Positions 53,574-62,667 of a stretch of DNA of 64,000 bases are shown here, piece by piece; the stretch's first letter is position 1, and every line of letters begins with the position of its first letter. Under the pieces are notes generated by a model, which searched no databases, was not told the DNA's origin, and saw only the letters and a program-made list of their open reading frames with translations. Position numbers and translations under genes: made by a program. This DNA is from CALMBW01 sp963779645. GTDB lineage: Bacteria; Actinomycetota; CADDZG01; WHSQ01. The DNA is taken from positions 1,612,001 through 1,676,000 of the forward strand of contig CAVZYX010000005.1 in the NCBI GenBank assembly GCA_963779645.1, given 5' to 3'.

Positions 53574-54443
53574 ATGCCTGTCGTCACAACGCGACAGCTA
53601 CTCGAGGCGGGTGTCCATTTCGGGCACCAGACTCGCCGTTGGAATCCGAAGATGAAACGGTTCATCTTCACGGAGCGCAACGGCATCTACATCCTCGATC
53701 TCCAGCAAACCGTTCGGGGGATCGAAAGGGCCTACAGCTTCACCCGTGACCTCGTCGCGGGCGGTGGTTCCATCCTGTTCATCGCCACCAAGAAGCAGCT
53801 TCAGGACGCAGTGGCCGAGCAGGCGGCCCGCTCTTCCATGCCGTATGTCAACTTCCGTTGGCTTGGCGGCATGCTCACTAACTTCCGCACGATGCATGAG
53901 CGGATCAAGAGGATGCGCGAGCTCGGCGACATGATCGAGACCGGATCGATCAGCACTTTCCCCAAGAAAGAGCAGATCCGCCTCACTCGTGAGTACGAGA
54001 AACTCGAACGCAACCTCGGGGGGCTGAAGGATCTTGATCGCCAGCCGGATGCTGTTTTCGTCCTCGACACCAAGAAGGAAGAGATCGCGGTGCGCGAGGC
54101 CAAGAAGCTAGGGATCCCGATCGTTGCGATCCTCGACACCAACAGTGACCCGGACGATGCCGACTATGGGATCCCCGGCAATGATGATGCGATCCGATCC
54201 GGAGCCCTCCTCACCAGGATCATCGCCGACGCCGTGATCGAAGGAAGGTCCATGCGACCTCAGGGTTCGGAGAAGCCCGAGGTTCCTCAAGCTGCACCTG
54301 CCGAGAAGGCGGATGTACTTCAGACCGCAGCGGCAGAACCAAAGGCGGAGTGGGAACTGCAACTTGAAGCCGAAGAAGCAGCCCAGACACCGACGCCAGA
54401 GGAACCAACTCCAGAAACGGTTCCGGCAGAACCAACCACTTGA
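53574..54443 (+). CDS. rpsB: 30S ribosomal protein S2
   Basis: 289 residues. LEAGVHFGHQTRRWNPKMKR and FRWLGGMLTNFRTMHERIKR are uS2 signatures. The tail beyond about residue 220 is an acidic Ala/Pro/Glu-rich extension (EEAAQTPTPEEPTPET), common in actinobacteria. The protein binds late to the 30S subunit. It heads the rpsB-tsf pair. Confidence 0.97.
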   Translation: MPVVTTRQLLEAGVHFGHQTRRWNPKMKRFIFTERNGIYILDLQQTVRGIERAYSFTRDLVAGGGSILFIATKKQLQDAVAEQAARSSMPYVNFRWLGGMLTNFRTMHERIKRMRELGDMIETGSISTFPKKEQIRLTREYEKLERNLGGLKDLDRQPDAVFVLDTKKEEIAVREAKKLGIPIVAILDTNSDPDDADYGIPGNDDAIRSGALLTRIIADAVIEGRSMRPQGSEKPEVPQAAPAEKADVLQTAAAEPKAEWELQLEAEEAAQTPTPEEPTPETVPAEPTT

Positions 54444-54478
54444 TCCAGCAAGGCGTTCACGAAGAAAGGTAGTTAGAG

Positions 54479-55099
54479 ATGGCTCAGATCAGCGCGAAAG
54501 ACGTCAAGGCGCTGCGGGACGCGACCGGTGCCGGAATGATGGACACCAAGAAAGCTCTCGAAGAAGCAGACGGAGATATCGAAGCAGCCACGCGCATCCT
54601 TCGGGAGAAGGGCCTCGCGGATGCGGCCAAGAAGTCCGGCCGAGTAGCAACGGAAGGGATCGTGTATGCGTACATGCACAAGCCCGACCCGAACTATCCG
54701 CCGAAGCTCGGTGTTCTCGTCGAGCTGAATTGTGAGACGGACTTCGTTGCCAAGACCGAGAAGTACGAAAGGCTCGCCAAAGACATCGCGATGCACATCA
54801 GCTTCGCCGATCCATCGTGGAAGACGCGGGACGAAGTTCCCCAGAACGTCATCGACGAAGAGGCATCTATCTACGCCAAGCAGGCCAAGGATTCCGGCAA
54901 GCCTGAGAACGTGATCGAGAAGATCGTCGAGGGGAAGCTCGAGGGCTTTTACAAGGAGAACGTCCTGATGGATCAGGAATGGATCCAGGACAAGTCAAAG
55001 ACCATCGGCCAACTCGTCGATGAGGCGAAGGCCTCCATGGGGGAGAACGTCACGATCGGCAAGTTCTCCCGGATCCGCGTCGGTGAGGGGCAGGCTTAA
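54479..55099 (+). CDS. tsf: elongation factor Ts, short form
   Basis: 206 residues. The N-terminal UBA-like helix bundle (DVKALRDATGAGMMDTKKAL) and ELNCETDFVAKTE are EF-Ts motifs; EF-Ts releases GDP from EF-Tu. It is shorter than the roughly 270-residue form of most actinobacteria and ends like the short Thermus or cyanobacterial forms. A short insertion (HKPDPNYPPK) precedes the core strand. AGAAAGGTAG lies before the ATG. Confidence 0.94.
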   Translation: MAQISAKDVKALRDATGAGMMDTKKALEEADGDIEAATRILREKGLADAAKKSGRVATEGIVYAYMHKPDPNYPPKLGVLVELNCETDFVAKTEKYERLAKDIAMHISFADPSWKTRDEVPQNVIDEEASIYAKQAKDSGKPENVIEKIVEGKLEGFYKENVLMDQEWIQDKSKTIGQLVDEAKASMGENVTIGKFSRIRVGEGQA

Positions 55100-55104
55100 C
55101 CCCA

Positions 55105-55839
55105 ATGGATGAGATCCAGGCCGTTCCCAAGTTCAAGCGGGTTCTGTTGAAGCTTTCGGGTGAAGCTTTCGCAGACCCGCAAACGGGCTTCGGGATCGAT
55201 CCGAGGATCGTTGCCTCCCTGGCGCGCCAGATCGCGGAAGCCCAGAGTTTGGGCACCGAGCTGGCGCTCGTTATCGGCGGCGGGAACATCATCAGGGGTC
55301 TGTCTGCGTCGGCTCAGGGCACAGATCGCACCACCGCCGACTACATGGGGATGCTGTCGACAGTTATCAACGCTCTCGCGATGCAGGACGCTCTCGAGAA
55401 AGAAGGTATCCAGACGCGGGTACAAACCGCTATCTGGATGCAGGAACTTGCCGAGCCCTACATCCGCAGACGAGCGATGAGGCACCTCGAGAAGGGGCGG
55501 GTCGTCATCTTCGCTGGAGGTACGGGCAACCCGTACTTCTCCACAGATACGACGGCAGCCCTGCGAGCACTCGAGATAGGTGCCGAAGCCATCCTGAAGG
55601 GAACCAGGGTCGACGGTGTTTACGATTCAGACCCCGAGGTGAATCCCACAGCGACGATGTATCGATCGATCGGCTACATAGAGGTTCTACAGCAGGGCCT
55701 CAAGGTGATGGACTCAACAGCCATCACTCTCTGTATGGACAACCGCTTGCCCATACTTGTGTTCAACCTGAAGGCTGGAAACCTGATGAAGATCCTTCAG
55801 GGATCCGATGTCGGCACTCTCGTTCACGCGGACGGCTAA
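55105..55839 (+). CDS. pyrH: UMP kinase
   Basis: 244 residues of the amino-acid-kinase fold: VLLKLSGEAFADP, LALVIGGGNIIRGLSASAQG and VVIFAGGTGNPYFSTDTTAA. It makes UDP from UMP. The gene starts 5 bases after tsf, in the conserved tsf-pyrH-frr order. Confidence 0.96.
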   Translation: MDEIQAVPKFKRVLLKLSGEAFADPQTGFGIDPRIVASLARQIAEAQSLGTELALVIGGGNIIRGLSASAQGTDRTTADYMGMLSTVINALAMQDALEKEGIQTRVQTAIWMQELAEPYIRRRAMRHLEKGRVVIFAGGTGNPYFSTDTTAALRALEIGAEAILKGTRVDGVYDSDPEVNPTATMYRSIGYIEVLQQGLKVMDSTAITLCMDNRLPILVFNLKAGNLMKILQGSDVGTLVHADG

Positions 55840-55848
55840 GGAGACACT

Positions 55849-56415
55849 GTGGCGGAAACGAAGCAAGAGGTTCTTCAGGAAGCCGAACGCAAGATGAAGC
55901 AGGCCGTGAGTCATAATCAGGAGGAACTGGCCAGCATCCGTTCGGGAAGAGCAACCCCCGCCGTGCTGAACAGGATCACGGTTGACTACTACGGGACGCA
56001 GACACCCCTTAATCAGGTTGCGAACATCTCGGTGCCCGAGCCAAGACTGATGGTGATAGCTCCTTACGATCCGAACTCGATAACGACGATCGAGAAGGCG
56101 ATCCTCGCTTCCGACCTTGGAATCACTCCGAACAACGACGGACAGGTCGTCCGCCTCGCGTTCCCGGACTTGACGGAAGAGCGTCGTAACGAGCTCAAGA
56201 AAGTCGCTCATGTCCGCGCAGAAGAGGGCCGCGTTGCAGTGCGCGGGGTGCGCCGCCACGCGAAGCAGGAACTTGAGCGCATGAAGAAGGAAGGCACGCT
56301 TTCCGAGGACGAGGAGCGCGGTGCCGAGGGCGAGCTACAGAAGCTGACCGATCGCTTCGTCCAGGATGTAGACCAGAACCTGGAGCGTAAAGAAGCAGAA
56401 CTCTCTGAGGTCTGA
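55849..56415 (+). CDS. frr: ribosome recycling factor
   Basis: 188 residues. EELASIRSGRATPAVLNRIT and LNQVANISVPEPRLMVIAPY begin the tRNA-like domain, and RRHAKQELERMKKEGTLSED lies in the long helical arm. It splits post-termination ribosomes with EF-G. GTG 55849 starts it, 9 bases after pyrH. Confidence 0.96.
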   Translation: MAETKQEVLQEAERKMKQAVSHNQEELASIRSGRATPAVLNRITVDYYGTQTPLNQVANISVPEPRLMVIAPYDPNSITTIEKAILASDLGITPNNDGQVVRLAFPDLTEERRNELKKVAHVRAEEGRVAVRGVRRHAKQELERMKKEGTLSEDEERGAEGELQKLTDRFVQDVDQNLERKEAELSEV

Positions 56416-56422
56416 GGTTCCC

Positions 56423-57244
56423 TTGTCTGAAGGAGCCTCGAGCACACGCTCGCTTCGCCAAGCGGTCATCACGGCGCTAGTCCTGATCGTCTTGATCATC
56501 GTTGCCGCACTGATCGGGGTGCTCGCATTCTTCATCCTCGCTGCGACGGTTGTCCTTCTGGCGCAGTACGAACTACTCGATGCTTTGAAGCAGATGGGTC
56601 ATCGACCGGTCGTAACGTTCGGGATCGCGGCCGGCATGGGGATGCTCTACACGGCCTACGCAGAAGAGCCTCGATACCTTCCCGCAGTCGTCGCGATCGC
56701 CCTGGTGGGCTCCTTCATCCTCGCTCTAAGACCGAACCGCGGGCCGAAGGCGATGAGCGACGTGGCGTGGACGCTGTTATCGGTTGCGTGGATCGGTGGG
56801 GGAGGAGCTGCGGCTGTCCTCATCTTGAGGATCAAGCCGGGCGGTCTTTCGCTCCTCATCTCTTTCGTTCTCATCACGGCACTCGACGACATCGGGGCCT
56901 TCTTCGTCGGCACCCGTTTCGGTCGGCACAAGATGGCTCCCTCGATCTCGCCGAAGAAGTCCTGGGAAGGCTTCGTAGGCGGGATGGTTACCGCGATCGC
57001 TGGGGGGGCCGCGTTCGGTTACTTCGTGGAACATCTCGGGATCGACCATGGCATGGTGCTCGGTGTCATCGCCGGTTTCCTAGCACCGGTGGGTGACCTT
57101 GTCGAGTCCATGGCGAAACGCGAGATCGGGATCAAGGACTCTTCCGGTCTTCTGCCGGGGCACGGGGGCTTCCTGGATCGCCTGGATGCGATCCTCTTCT
57201 GCGCCCCCGCTGCTTGTCTCTACCTGCGCTTCGTAGCGACCTGA
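56423..57244 (+). CDS. cdsA: phosphatidate cytidylyltransferase
   Basis: 273 residues with about seven membrane helices and the CdsA signature SPKKSWEGFVGGMVTAIAGG followed by GDLVESMAKREIGIKDSSGL and a final HGGFLDRLDA. It makes CDP-diacylglycerol, the precursor of membrane phospholipids. TTG 56423 is taken as start. Confidence 0.94.
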   Translation: MSEGASSTRSLRQAVITALVLIVLIIVAALIGVLAFFILAATVVLLAQYELLDALKQMGHRPVVTFGIAAGMGMLYTAYAEEPRYLPAVVAIALVGSFILALRPNRGPKAMSDVAWTLLSVAWIGGGGAAAVLILRIKPGGLSLLISFVLITALDDIGAFFVGTRFGRHKMAPSISPKKSWEGFVGGMVTAIAGGAAFGYFVEHLGIDHGMVLGVIAGFLAPVGDLVESMAKREIGIKDSSGLLPGHGGFLDRLDAILFCAPAACLYLRFVAT

Positions 57245-57278
57245 TAGCTAGCAGCTAGAGCGTGGGACAATCGATACC

Positions 57279-58391
57279 GTGAGTTCCCGCCGCAAAGGCG
57301 TTGCGATCCTCGGTTCCACCGGGTCGATCGGGCGTCAGACGATCGAGGTCCTCCAGGCTCATCCCGACGTGTTCGAGATCGTGGCTCTGGTCGCGGGCAG
57401 CGATGCCAAAGGGCTCGAAGCTCAAGCTTCCGAGCTCGGCGTAGCGCGCACGGGATTGGGGGAGACGGCGGCGATCGACACCGCGGCCCTCGATGAGGTG
57501 GACGTGGTCCTTAACGCGATCGTGGGAGCCGCCGGATTGAGGGCTTCTATCGCAGCCCTCTCCGCGGGGAAGACGCTCGCTCTCGCGAACAAGGAGAGTC
57601 TCGTCGCAGGAGGGGAACTATGTCTCGCGGCCGCCCGTTCTGGAGGCGGAACGCTCGTCCCTGTCGACTCCGAGCATTCGGCGATCGCGCAATGCCTCGA
57701 GGGCCGGCAACACTCAGAGGTATCGAGGATCGTACTGACCGCGTCGGGGGGACCTTTCCGGGAACGCCAAGACCTCGAGGGCGTAACTCCTGAGGACGCG
57801 CTGGCTCATCCCACTTGGAACATGGGACCGAAGATCACGATCGATTCCGCAACGCTAATGAACAAAGGCCTTGAAGTCATCGAGGCGCATTTCTTATTCG
57901 GATTCTCTTACGACGAGATCGATGTAGTCGTTCACCCTCAAAGCGTCGTTCATGGGATCGTCGAGTTGGTCGATGGTTCGCAGGTTCTTTCACTCGGTCC
58001 AGCCGATATGCGGATCCCGATACAAGCCGCACTCACCGCTCCACAGAGGTCCGCGCCGGCTTTCGGCGCGCTGGACATCCAAGATGTAGGCAAGCTCACT
58101 TTCGAAGATGTCGATCGCGAGCGATTCCCCTCCCTCGACCTTGCTTATCGAGCGGGACGGGAGGGTCAGACCTATCCAGCAGCGCTGAACGCTGCTAACG
58201 AGGTCGCCGTTGCCGCATTCCTCGATAGGGAGATCCGCTTTACTGATATCCCTTCCATCGTCGGATCGGTATTGGATACCCACGAGCCGACATCGGCCGA
58301 CGATCTGGACGAGGTTCTCGAGGCCGATTCGCAAGCGCGAGACGCCGCACGTAACGCCATCGTCGGACTCAGCGCAAGGGCCGCGCGGTGA
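57279..58391 (+). CDS. dxr: 1-deoxy-D-xylulose-5-phosphate reductoisomerase
   Basis: 370 residues. NADPH motif GSTGSIGRQTIEVL, LALANKESLVAGGELCLAAA, PVDSEHSAIAQCLEG and the flexible loop are all present, with metal ligands in VDSEHSA. It converts DXP to MEP in the isoprenoid pathway. The gene overlaps rseP by 4 bases. rlmN, which many actinobacteria have between cdsA and dxr, is absent. Confidence 0.96.
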   Translation: MSSRRKGVAILGSTGSIGRQTIEVLQAHPDVFEIVALVAGSDAKGLEAQASELGVARTGLGETAAIDTAALDEVDVVLNAIVGAAGLRASIAALSAGKTLALANKESLVAGGELCLAAARSGGGTLVPVDSEHSAIAQCLEGRQHSEVSRIVLTASGGPFRERQDLEGVTPEDALAHPTWNMGPKITIDSATLMNKGLEVIEAHFLFGFSYDEIDVVVHPQSVVHGIVELVDGSQVLSLGPADMRIPIQAALTAPQRSAPAFGALDIQDVGKLTFEDVDRERFPSLDLAYRAGREGQTYPAALNAANEVAVAAFLDREIRFTDIPSIVGSVLDTHEPTSADDLDEVLEADSQARDAARNAIVGLSARAAR

Positions 58392-59575
58392 ATCTAGGTC
58401 TGATCGTCTTCATCGCTGCCATCTTGATCGTTGTGATGATCCATGAATCCGGCCACTTCTTCGTGGCTAAGGCCTTCAATTTCAAAGCGACGAAATACTT
58501 CATCGGCTTCGGTCCGACGATCTGGTCGACGACTCGAGGCGAAACGGAGTACGGGGTCAAAGCCCTCCCACTCGGAGGGTTCGTGAAGATCGTCGGGATG
58601 AATCCCTACGAAGAGATCCCTGCCGAGGATCTGCCTCGCTCCTATCCCAACAAACCGATATGGCAGCGTGCTTTGGTGATCGTGGCGGGTTCGGCGACGC
58701 ACTTCGTCGTCGCATTCCTGATCCTGCTGGTCACCGCAATGACGATCGGATTTCCCACCGAGAGGTCGACGAACGTGCTTGCTGTTGTCGATACGCGGAT
58801 CGATGGTTTCACGTCCCCGGCTGCGGAAGCGGGGCTACAGCCGGACGACGAGATCGCGGCTGTGAACGGAGAAGAGGTCGGATCATGGCAAGACGTCCGC
58901 AGCTTCATTCAGGATCACCGCAACGAAAGTGTGACTTTCACGGTGATCCGAGACGGAGAACGCGTCGACCTCAAGACAACTGTCGGCTCGGCGATCATCA
59001 ATGCGGATGACGAACCGGTCGAATACGTCCCCCCGGGGCAGGAGATCGTGGGAGACGTCCCGGTCGGAGGCAGGATCGTGGGATTCCTCGGCGTGCAACC
59101 CAAACCTGAATACGAGAAGGAAGACATATTCGGTGCCATCGCTTTCGGCGGTTCCCAGACCTGGGAGGTCACGAAGCTTTCGGTCGTGGGCATCAAAGAC
59201 ATGTTCACGATGGTGTTTGGTGGTGAACTCTGGGACGCACTGCAAGGCGATGGGGAAAGGGCGATCGACGAGGGGCCACTTGGGATCGTAGGGGCCGGGC
59301 GGCTGGCGAGTGAAAGCATCGAGACGGGCCGCTTGCTAGATCTCATAGCCCTGATCGTGGGTTTCACGGTCTTCGTGGGACTGATGAACCTCCTTCCGCT
59401 CCCGCCGTTGGATGGTGGCCACCTTGCCGTTCTGGCTTACGAAAAGATCACCGGGAAAGTTGTCGACATACGCAAGCTGATCCCGGTGGCCGCGTTCGTC
59501 ATCTCTTTCTTCGTCATCCTTTTCGTGGCCGTTCTCTACCTGGATCTCGCGCGCCCGATAAAGGTGCCGTTCTAG
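58388..59575 (+). CDS. rseP: site-2 protease family intramembrane metalloprotease
   Basis: 395 residues. First helix has HESGH (VVMIHESGHFFVAKAF), a PDZ domain follows in the middle (AAEAGLQPDDEIAAVNGEEV), and the second zinc part is LMNLLPLPPLDGGHLAV. It cleaves membrane-bound anti-sigma factors or signal-peptide remnants within the membrane. It could act on the putative anti-sigma protein near 15.3 kb, but no link is shown. Confidence 0.94.
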   Translation: MNLGLIVFIAAILIVVMIHESGHFFVAKAFNFKATKYFIGFGPTIWSTTRGETEYGVKALPLGGFVKIVGMNPYEEIPAEDLPRSYPNKPIWQRALVIVAGSATHFVVAFLILLVTAMTIGFPTERSTNVLAVVDTRIDGFTSPAAEAGLQPDDEIAAVNGEEVGSWQDVRSFIQDHRNESVTFTVIRDGERVDLKTTVGSAIINADDEPVEYVPPGQEIVGDVPVGGRIVGFLGVQPKPEYEKEDIFGAIAFGGSQTWEVTKLSVVGIKDMFTMVFGGELWDALQGDGERAIDEGPLGIVGAGRLASESIETGRLLDLIALIVGFTVFVGLMNLLPLPPLDGGHLAVLAYEKITGKVVDIRKLIPVAAFVISFFVILFVAVLYLDLARPIKVPF

Positions 59576-59591
59576 TTGGGCACGTAGGCTG

Positions 59592-60773
59592 ATGACAGCG
59601 ATGAACGAGAGACGACGATCCAGACAGCTCAAGGTTGGTTCCGTCGCGGTCGGTGGGGACGCCCCCATCTCGATCCAGAGCATGACCGTCACGAAAACCG
59701 AGGACGCAGAAGCCACACTGATCCAGGTGCATGAGCTCGCAACTCAGGGAGCAGACATCGTGCGCGTCGCCGTGCCGCACGAAGGAGATGCGCTTGCGCT
59801 GCCTCTCATCGCTAAGGAAGGCGGGGTCCCGATCATCGCCGACATCCATTTCTCGGTGCGACTGGCGATGCTGTCGATCGAAGCCGGGGTTCACGGCCTA
59901 CGACTCAACCCAGGCAATATGCGTAATCCAAAACACATCGAGGAAGTGGCCGTCGCGTGCAAGGAACGCGGGATCCCCATCCGCATCGGAGTTAACGCTG
60001 GGTCGCTAGACAAGAAACTGGTCGAGAAGTACGGGCGGCCAACTTCTGACGCGCTGGTCGAAAGTGCTCTCTACGAGATAAGCCTGCTCGAAGAGCACGG
60101 GTTCTCCGATTACAAGATTTCAGTCAAGCACCAGAACGTTTCAGAGATGATCGATGCTTATCGAAAGCTTGCAACGAAAACAGACGCTCCCTTGCACCTT
60201 GGGGTTACCGAAGCGGGTACTCCGAAGCAGGGCATCGTGAAAACCGCCATCGGGATAGGAACGCTGCTCGCGGAGGGCATCGGTGACACCATTCGGTGCT
60301 CGCTGACCGCGGATCCGGTGGAAGAGGTGAAACTTGGCAAGCAGATCCTTCAGACCCTAGGTCTGCGTGAATCGACGTTCGATCTCGTCGCTTGTCCGTC
60401 ATGCGGGCGTGCCGAACTCGATGTGTTCGAACTCGCCCGGCAGGTTGAAGAGGCGATCGAGAAGATGGATCTCCCGCCGATGCAGATCGCCGTGATGGGG
60501 TGCGAGGTCAACGGTCCAGGGGAAGCGCGCGACGCCGATATCGGGATCGCGGCCGGACCGGGACGCGGCCTCTTATTCGCCAAGGGGAAACAGATCGGCT
60601 GGGTCCCGCACGACAGATTGGTTGAAGAGCTCCTGGAGGCCGCCGCTCACCTGGCCGAAGAGATCCGAGCGTCCGGCGAGGTGGGCGAAGGCGAAGTCAC
60701 CGTGCTGAAGGGGGCGGGGCGGCGCCAGGCCCTGATGGGCATCGGTATGGGGGCCAAAGAGCCGCCCAACTGA
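59592..60773 (+). CDS. ispG: 4-hydroxy-3-methylbut-2-enyl-diphosphate synthase
   Basis: 393 residues. The iron-sulfur cysteines are in VACPSCGRAELD and MGCEVNGPGEA, after a TIM-barrel part with PISIQSMTVTKTEDAEATL. It makes HMBPP from MEcPP in the MEP pathway. The gene has the dxr-rseP-ispG order. A terminator hairpin follows directly. Confidence 0.96.
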   Translation: MTAMNERRRSRQLKVGSVAVGGDAPISIQSMTVTKTEDAEATLIQVHELATQGADIVRVAVPHEGDALALPLIAKEGGVPIIADIHFSVRLAMLSIEAGVHGLRLNPGNMRNPKHIEEVAVACKERGIPIRIGVNAGSLDKKLVEKYGRPTSDALVESALYEISLLEEHGFSDYKISVKHQNVSEMIDAYRKLATKTDAPLHLGVTEAGTPKQGIVKTAIGIGTLLAEGIGDTIRCSLTADPVEEVKLGKQILQTLGLRESTFDLVACPSCGRAELDVFELARQVEEAIEKMDLPPMQIAVMGCEVNGPGEARDADIGIAAGPGRGLLFAKGKQIGWVPHDRLVEELLEAAAHLAEEIRASGEVGEGEVTVLKGAGRRQALMGIGMGAKEPPN

Positions 60774-60776
60774 AAA

Positions 60777-60794
60777 GGGCCCCCGAAGGGGCCC
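60777..60794. terminator. bidirectional intrinsic terminator
   Basis: GGGCCCC-CGAA-GGGGCCC is a perfect seven-pair stem with a tetraloop, four bases after the ispG stop. The AAAA before it reads as TTTT on the minus strand, so it ends the bL37-like transcript best; on the plus strand no T run follows. Confidence 0.75.
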
Positions 60795-60801
60795 ATGATG
60801 T

Positions 60802-60879
60802 TCAGCTTGCGTTCGGCCGCTTGCCGTGATTGGCCTTGCGCTTCTTGCGAGCCCGGCGCTTGCGTCCCTTCTTAGCCAT
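60802..60879 (-). CDS. 25-residue basic protein, bL37-like ribosomal protein
   Basis: The minus strand encodes a 25-residue protein beginning MAKKGRKRRARKKRKANHG and ending KRPNAS. It closely resembles actinobacterial bL37 (a very short lysine/arginine-rich 50S protein with the ANHGKRPN ending). GGAGG lies 6 bases before ATG 60879, and a terminator sits just past the stop. It is too short for most gene finders. Assignment to bL37 is from recall of the family pattern. Confidence 0.8.
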   Translation of the reverse strand: MAKKGRKRRARKKRKANHGKRPNAS

Positions 60880-60961
60880 GATGGACCTCCAAGAGTCAGT
60901 CGTGGCGCCAAGCGTAACCGCCCGAAGCGAACCCATCGCAAAGTTCTTAGTACCCCTGGAG

Positions 60962-60970
60962 TGTTACCCT
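60962..60970 (+). promoter_or_regulatory. extended -10 promoter of the rimP-nusA-infB operon
   Basis: TGTTACCCT fits TG-N-TANNNT. It lies about 125 bases before rimP, upstream of the hairpins in the leader. No -35 element is convincing. Confidence 0.4.
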
Positions 60971-61017
60971 TTTAGGGAGCCCGGCAGGTGGCCGGCAGTT
61001 TCGCCCTACACAGCGCT

Positions 61018-61076
61018 CGGCATATCGTGTGAAGCGAAGCCCCTTCTCGGAGGGGCTTTCTTATCGTCATATGCCG
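61018..61076 (+). promoter_or_regulatory. rimP: nested leader structure with terminator hairpin, upstream of rimP
   Basis: An outer eight-pair stem (CGGCATAT 61018-61025 with ATATGCCG 61069-61076) encloses an inner hairpin, AGCCCCT/AGGGGCT (61038-61044 and 61051-61057), followed by TTCTT. The inner part looks like a rho-independent terminator. The ribosome site AAAGGAG of rimP begins 4 bases after the outer stem. A separate five-pair hairpin (60981-60995) lies upstream. The arrangement suggests attenuation of the operon. Confidence 0.55.
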
Positions 61077-61092
61077 GTGAAAGGAGTGGCAC

Positions 61093-61551
61093 GTGAGCGT
61101 GCTCGATGAGGTCAGAGACCTCGCCGAAGCCGTAGCCCGTCGCCGTGCCCTCCGGTTGTGGGACGTCGAGGTGGGGGGCCAGCCCGGCCGCCAGATCGTA
61201 CGGGTGCTCGTCGATTCTGATGATGGCATCGATCTGGACACGGTGGCTGAGGTCGCAGAAGAGATCTCGAGAGGTCTCGACCTGAAGGATCCCGTGCCGG
61301 GGCGTTACACCCTGGAAGTCTCATCGCCTGGGCTCGAGCGGACCCTTCGGTCCCCCGAGCATTTTTCAGCTTGTGTCGGCGAGACGGTAACGGTCAAGAC
61401 GAAGGACGTGATGGTTGGTAACAGCCATCGGATCGACGGCCAGATCGTTGCCGCCGAGGAGAACGCCGTGAGGTTAAAGGCGGCCGGCGAAACGATCGAA
61501 GTGCCGTACGCAGAGATCAAGACAGCAAGAACGATTTTCGAATGGAAGTGA
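61093..61551 (+). CDS. rimP: ribosome maturation factor RimP
   Basis: 152 residues. RQIVRVLVDSDDGIDLDTVAE and RYTLEVSSPGLERTLRSPEH are the family core. RimP assists 30S assembly. GTG 61093 follows AAAGGAG by 6 bases. The gene heads the operon with nusA, ylxR and infB. Confidence 0.95.
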   Translation: MSVLDEVRDLAEAVARRRALRLWDVEVGGQPGRQIVRVLVDSDDGIDLDTVAEVAEEISRGLDLKDPVPGRYTLEVSSPGLERTLRSPEHFSACVGETVTVKTKDVMVGNSHRIDGQIVAAEENAVRLKAAGETIEVPYAEIKTARTIFEWK

Positions 61552-61558
61552 GGACTAG

Positions 61559-62665
61559 ATGAAGATCCCTATGGATTCGCTTCGCGAGCTTGAGCGCGAG
61601 CGCGGGATCTCTTTCGACACGCTGATCGAAGCGATCGAGAAAGCGCTGGCTTCGGCCTACCTGAAGATCACCAACGCCGATGAGTCGAAGGGCGCTCGTG
61701 CAGTTATCGATCCCGAAACCGGCGATGTGACTGTTTACGCGCAGGATGTCGAAGTCGATCCCGAAACCGAAGAAGTAACGGTTCTGAAAGAGATTGAGGA
61801 CACGCCGGCCGACTTCGGTCGTATCGCGGCGCAAACTGCGAAGCAGGTGATCCTTCAGAGATTGCGAGAGGCCGAGCGCGATATCACTTTCGGTGAGTAC
61901 GAGGGCCGAGTCGGGGACATCGTGACCGGCATCGTCGAGCAACAGGATCATCGCTACACGATCCTGAACCTGGGCAAGACCGAAGCGTTGTTGCCGCCTA
62001 ACGAACAGATCCCTCACGAGCGCTACGACCACGGCTCCCGCTTGAAGGCCTACATCATCGATGTAAGGAAGTCGGCTCGCGGGCCGCAGATCGTCGTCTC
62101 GCGTACGCATCCCGGACTCATCAAGCGACTCTTCGAACTCGAAGTTCCGGAGATCCTCGATGGCGTTGTCGAGATCAAGGGTGTGGCGCGCGAACCCGGC
62201 CACCGGTCGAAGATCGCCGTACACAGCACCGATAAGAACGTTGATCCGGTTGGCGCCTGCGTAGGCTCCAAGGGTTCGCGGGTCCGCATGGTGATGAACG
62301 AGCTGCGCGGCGAGAAGATCGACATCATCAAGTGGACAGATGACACGCCCGAGTTCGTCGCGAATGCACTTTCTCCGGCCAAGGTCAAAGAGGTTCAGCT
62401 TCAGCCTGATGGCGAGACTGCTCTGGTCATAGTTCCCGACTACCAGCTATCGCTTGCCATCGGCAAGGAGGGACAGAACGCCAGGCTCGCCGCTCGACTA
62501 ACTGGGATGAGGGTGGACATCAAGTCCGAATCGCAGATGCGGCAGGAATCGGCACCTGAGCCGGCCGAAGAGGCCGTTGAAGTAGCCGTCGAAGAAGGCG
62601 CGCCCGAGGCAGATGTCTCTCCGGCAGTGCCGGTCGAGGGCGAAGCTGCGGAGAAGGGGGCCTAA
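61559..62665 (+). CDS. nusA: transcription termination/antitermination factor NusA
   Basis: 368 residues. N-terminal polymerase-binding domain (MDSLRELERERGISFDTLIE), S1 domain (VTGIVEQQDHRYTILNLGKT), and KH domains (GACVGSKGSRVRMVMNELRG; AIGKEGQNARLAARLTGMRV). The acidic tail lacks the helix-hairpin-helix repeats of E. coli NusA. It pauses RNA polymerase and could govern the leader structure ahead of rimP. Confidence 0.95.
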   Translation: MKIPMDSLRELERERGISFDTLIEAIEKALASAYLKITNADESKGARAVIDPETGDVTVYAQDVEVDPETEEVTVLKEIEDTPADFGRIAAQTAKQVILQRLREAERDITFGEYEGRVGDIVTGIVEQQDHRYTILNLGKTEALLPPNEQIPHERYDHGSRLKAYIIDVRKSARGPQIVVSRTHPGLIKRLFELEVPEILDGVVEIKGVAREPGHRSKIAVHSTDKNVDPVGACVGSKGSRVRMVMNELRGEKIDIIKWTDDTPEFVANALSPAKVKEVQLQPDGETALVIVPDYQLSLAIGKEGQNARLAARLTGMRVDIKSESQMRQESAPEPAEEAVEVAVEEGAPEADVSPAVPVEGEAAEKGA

Positions 62666-62667
62666 AC

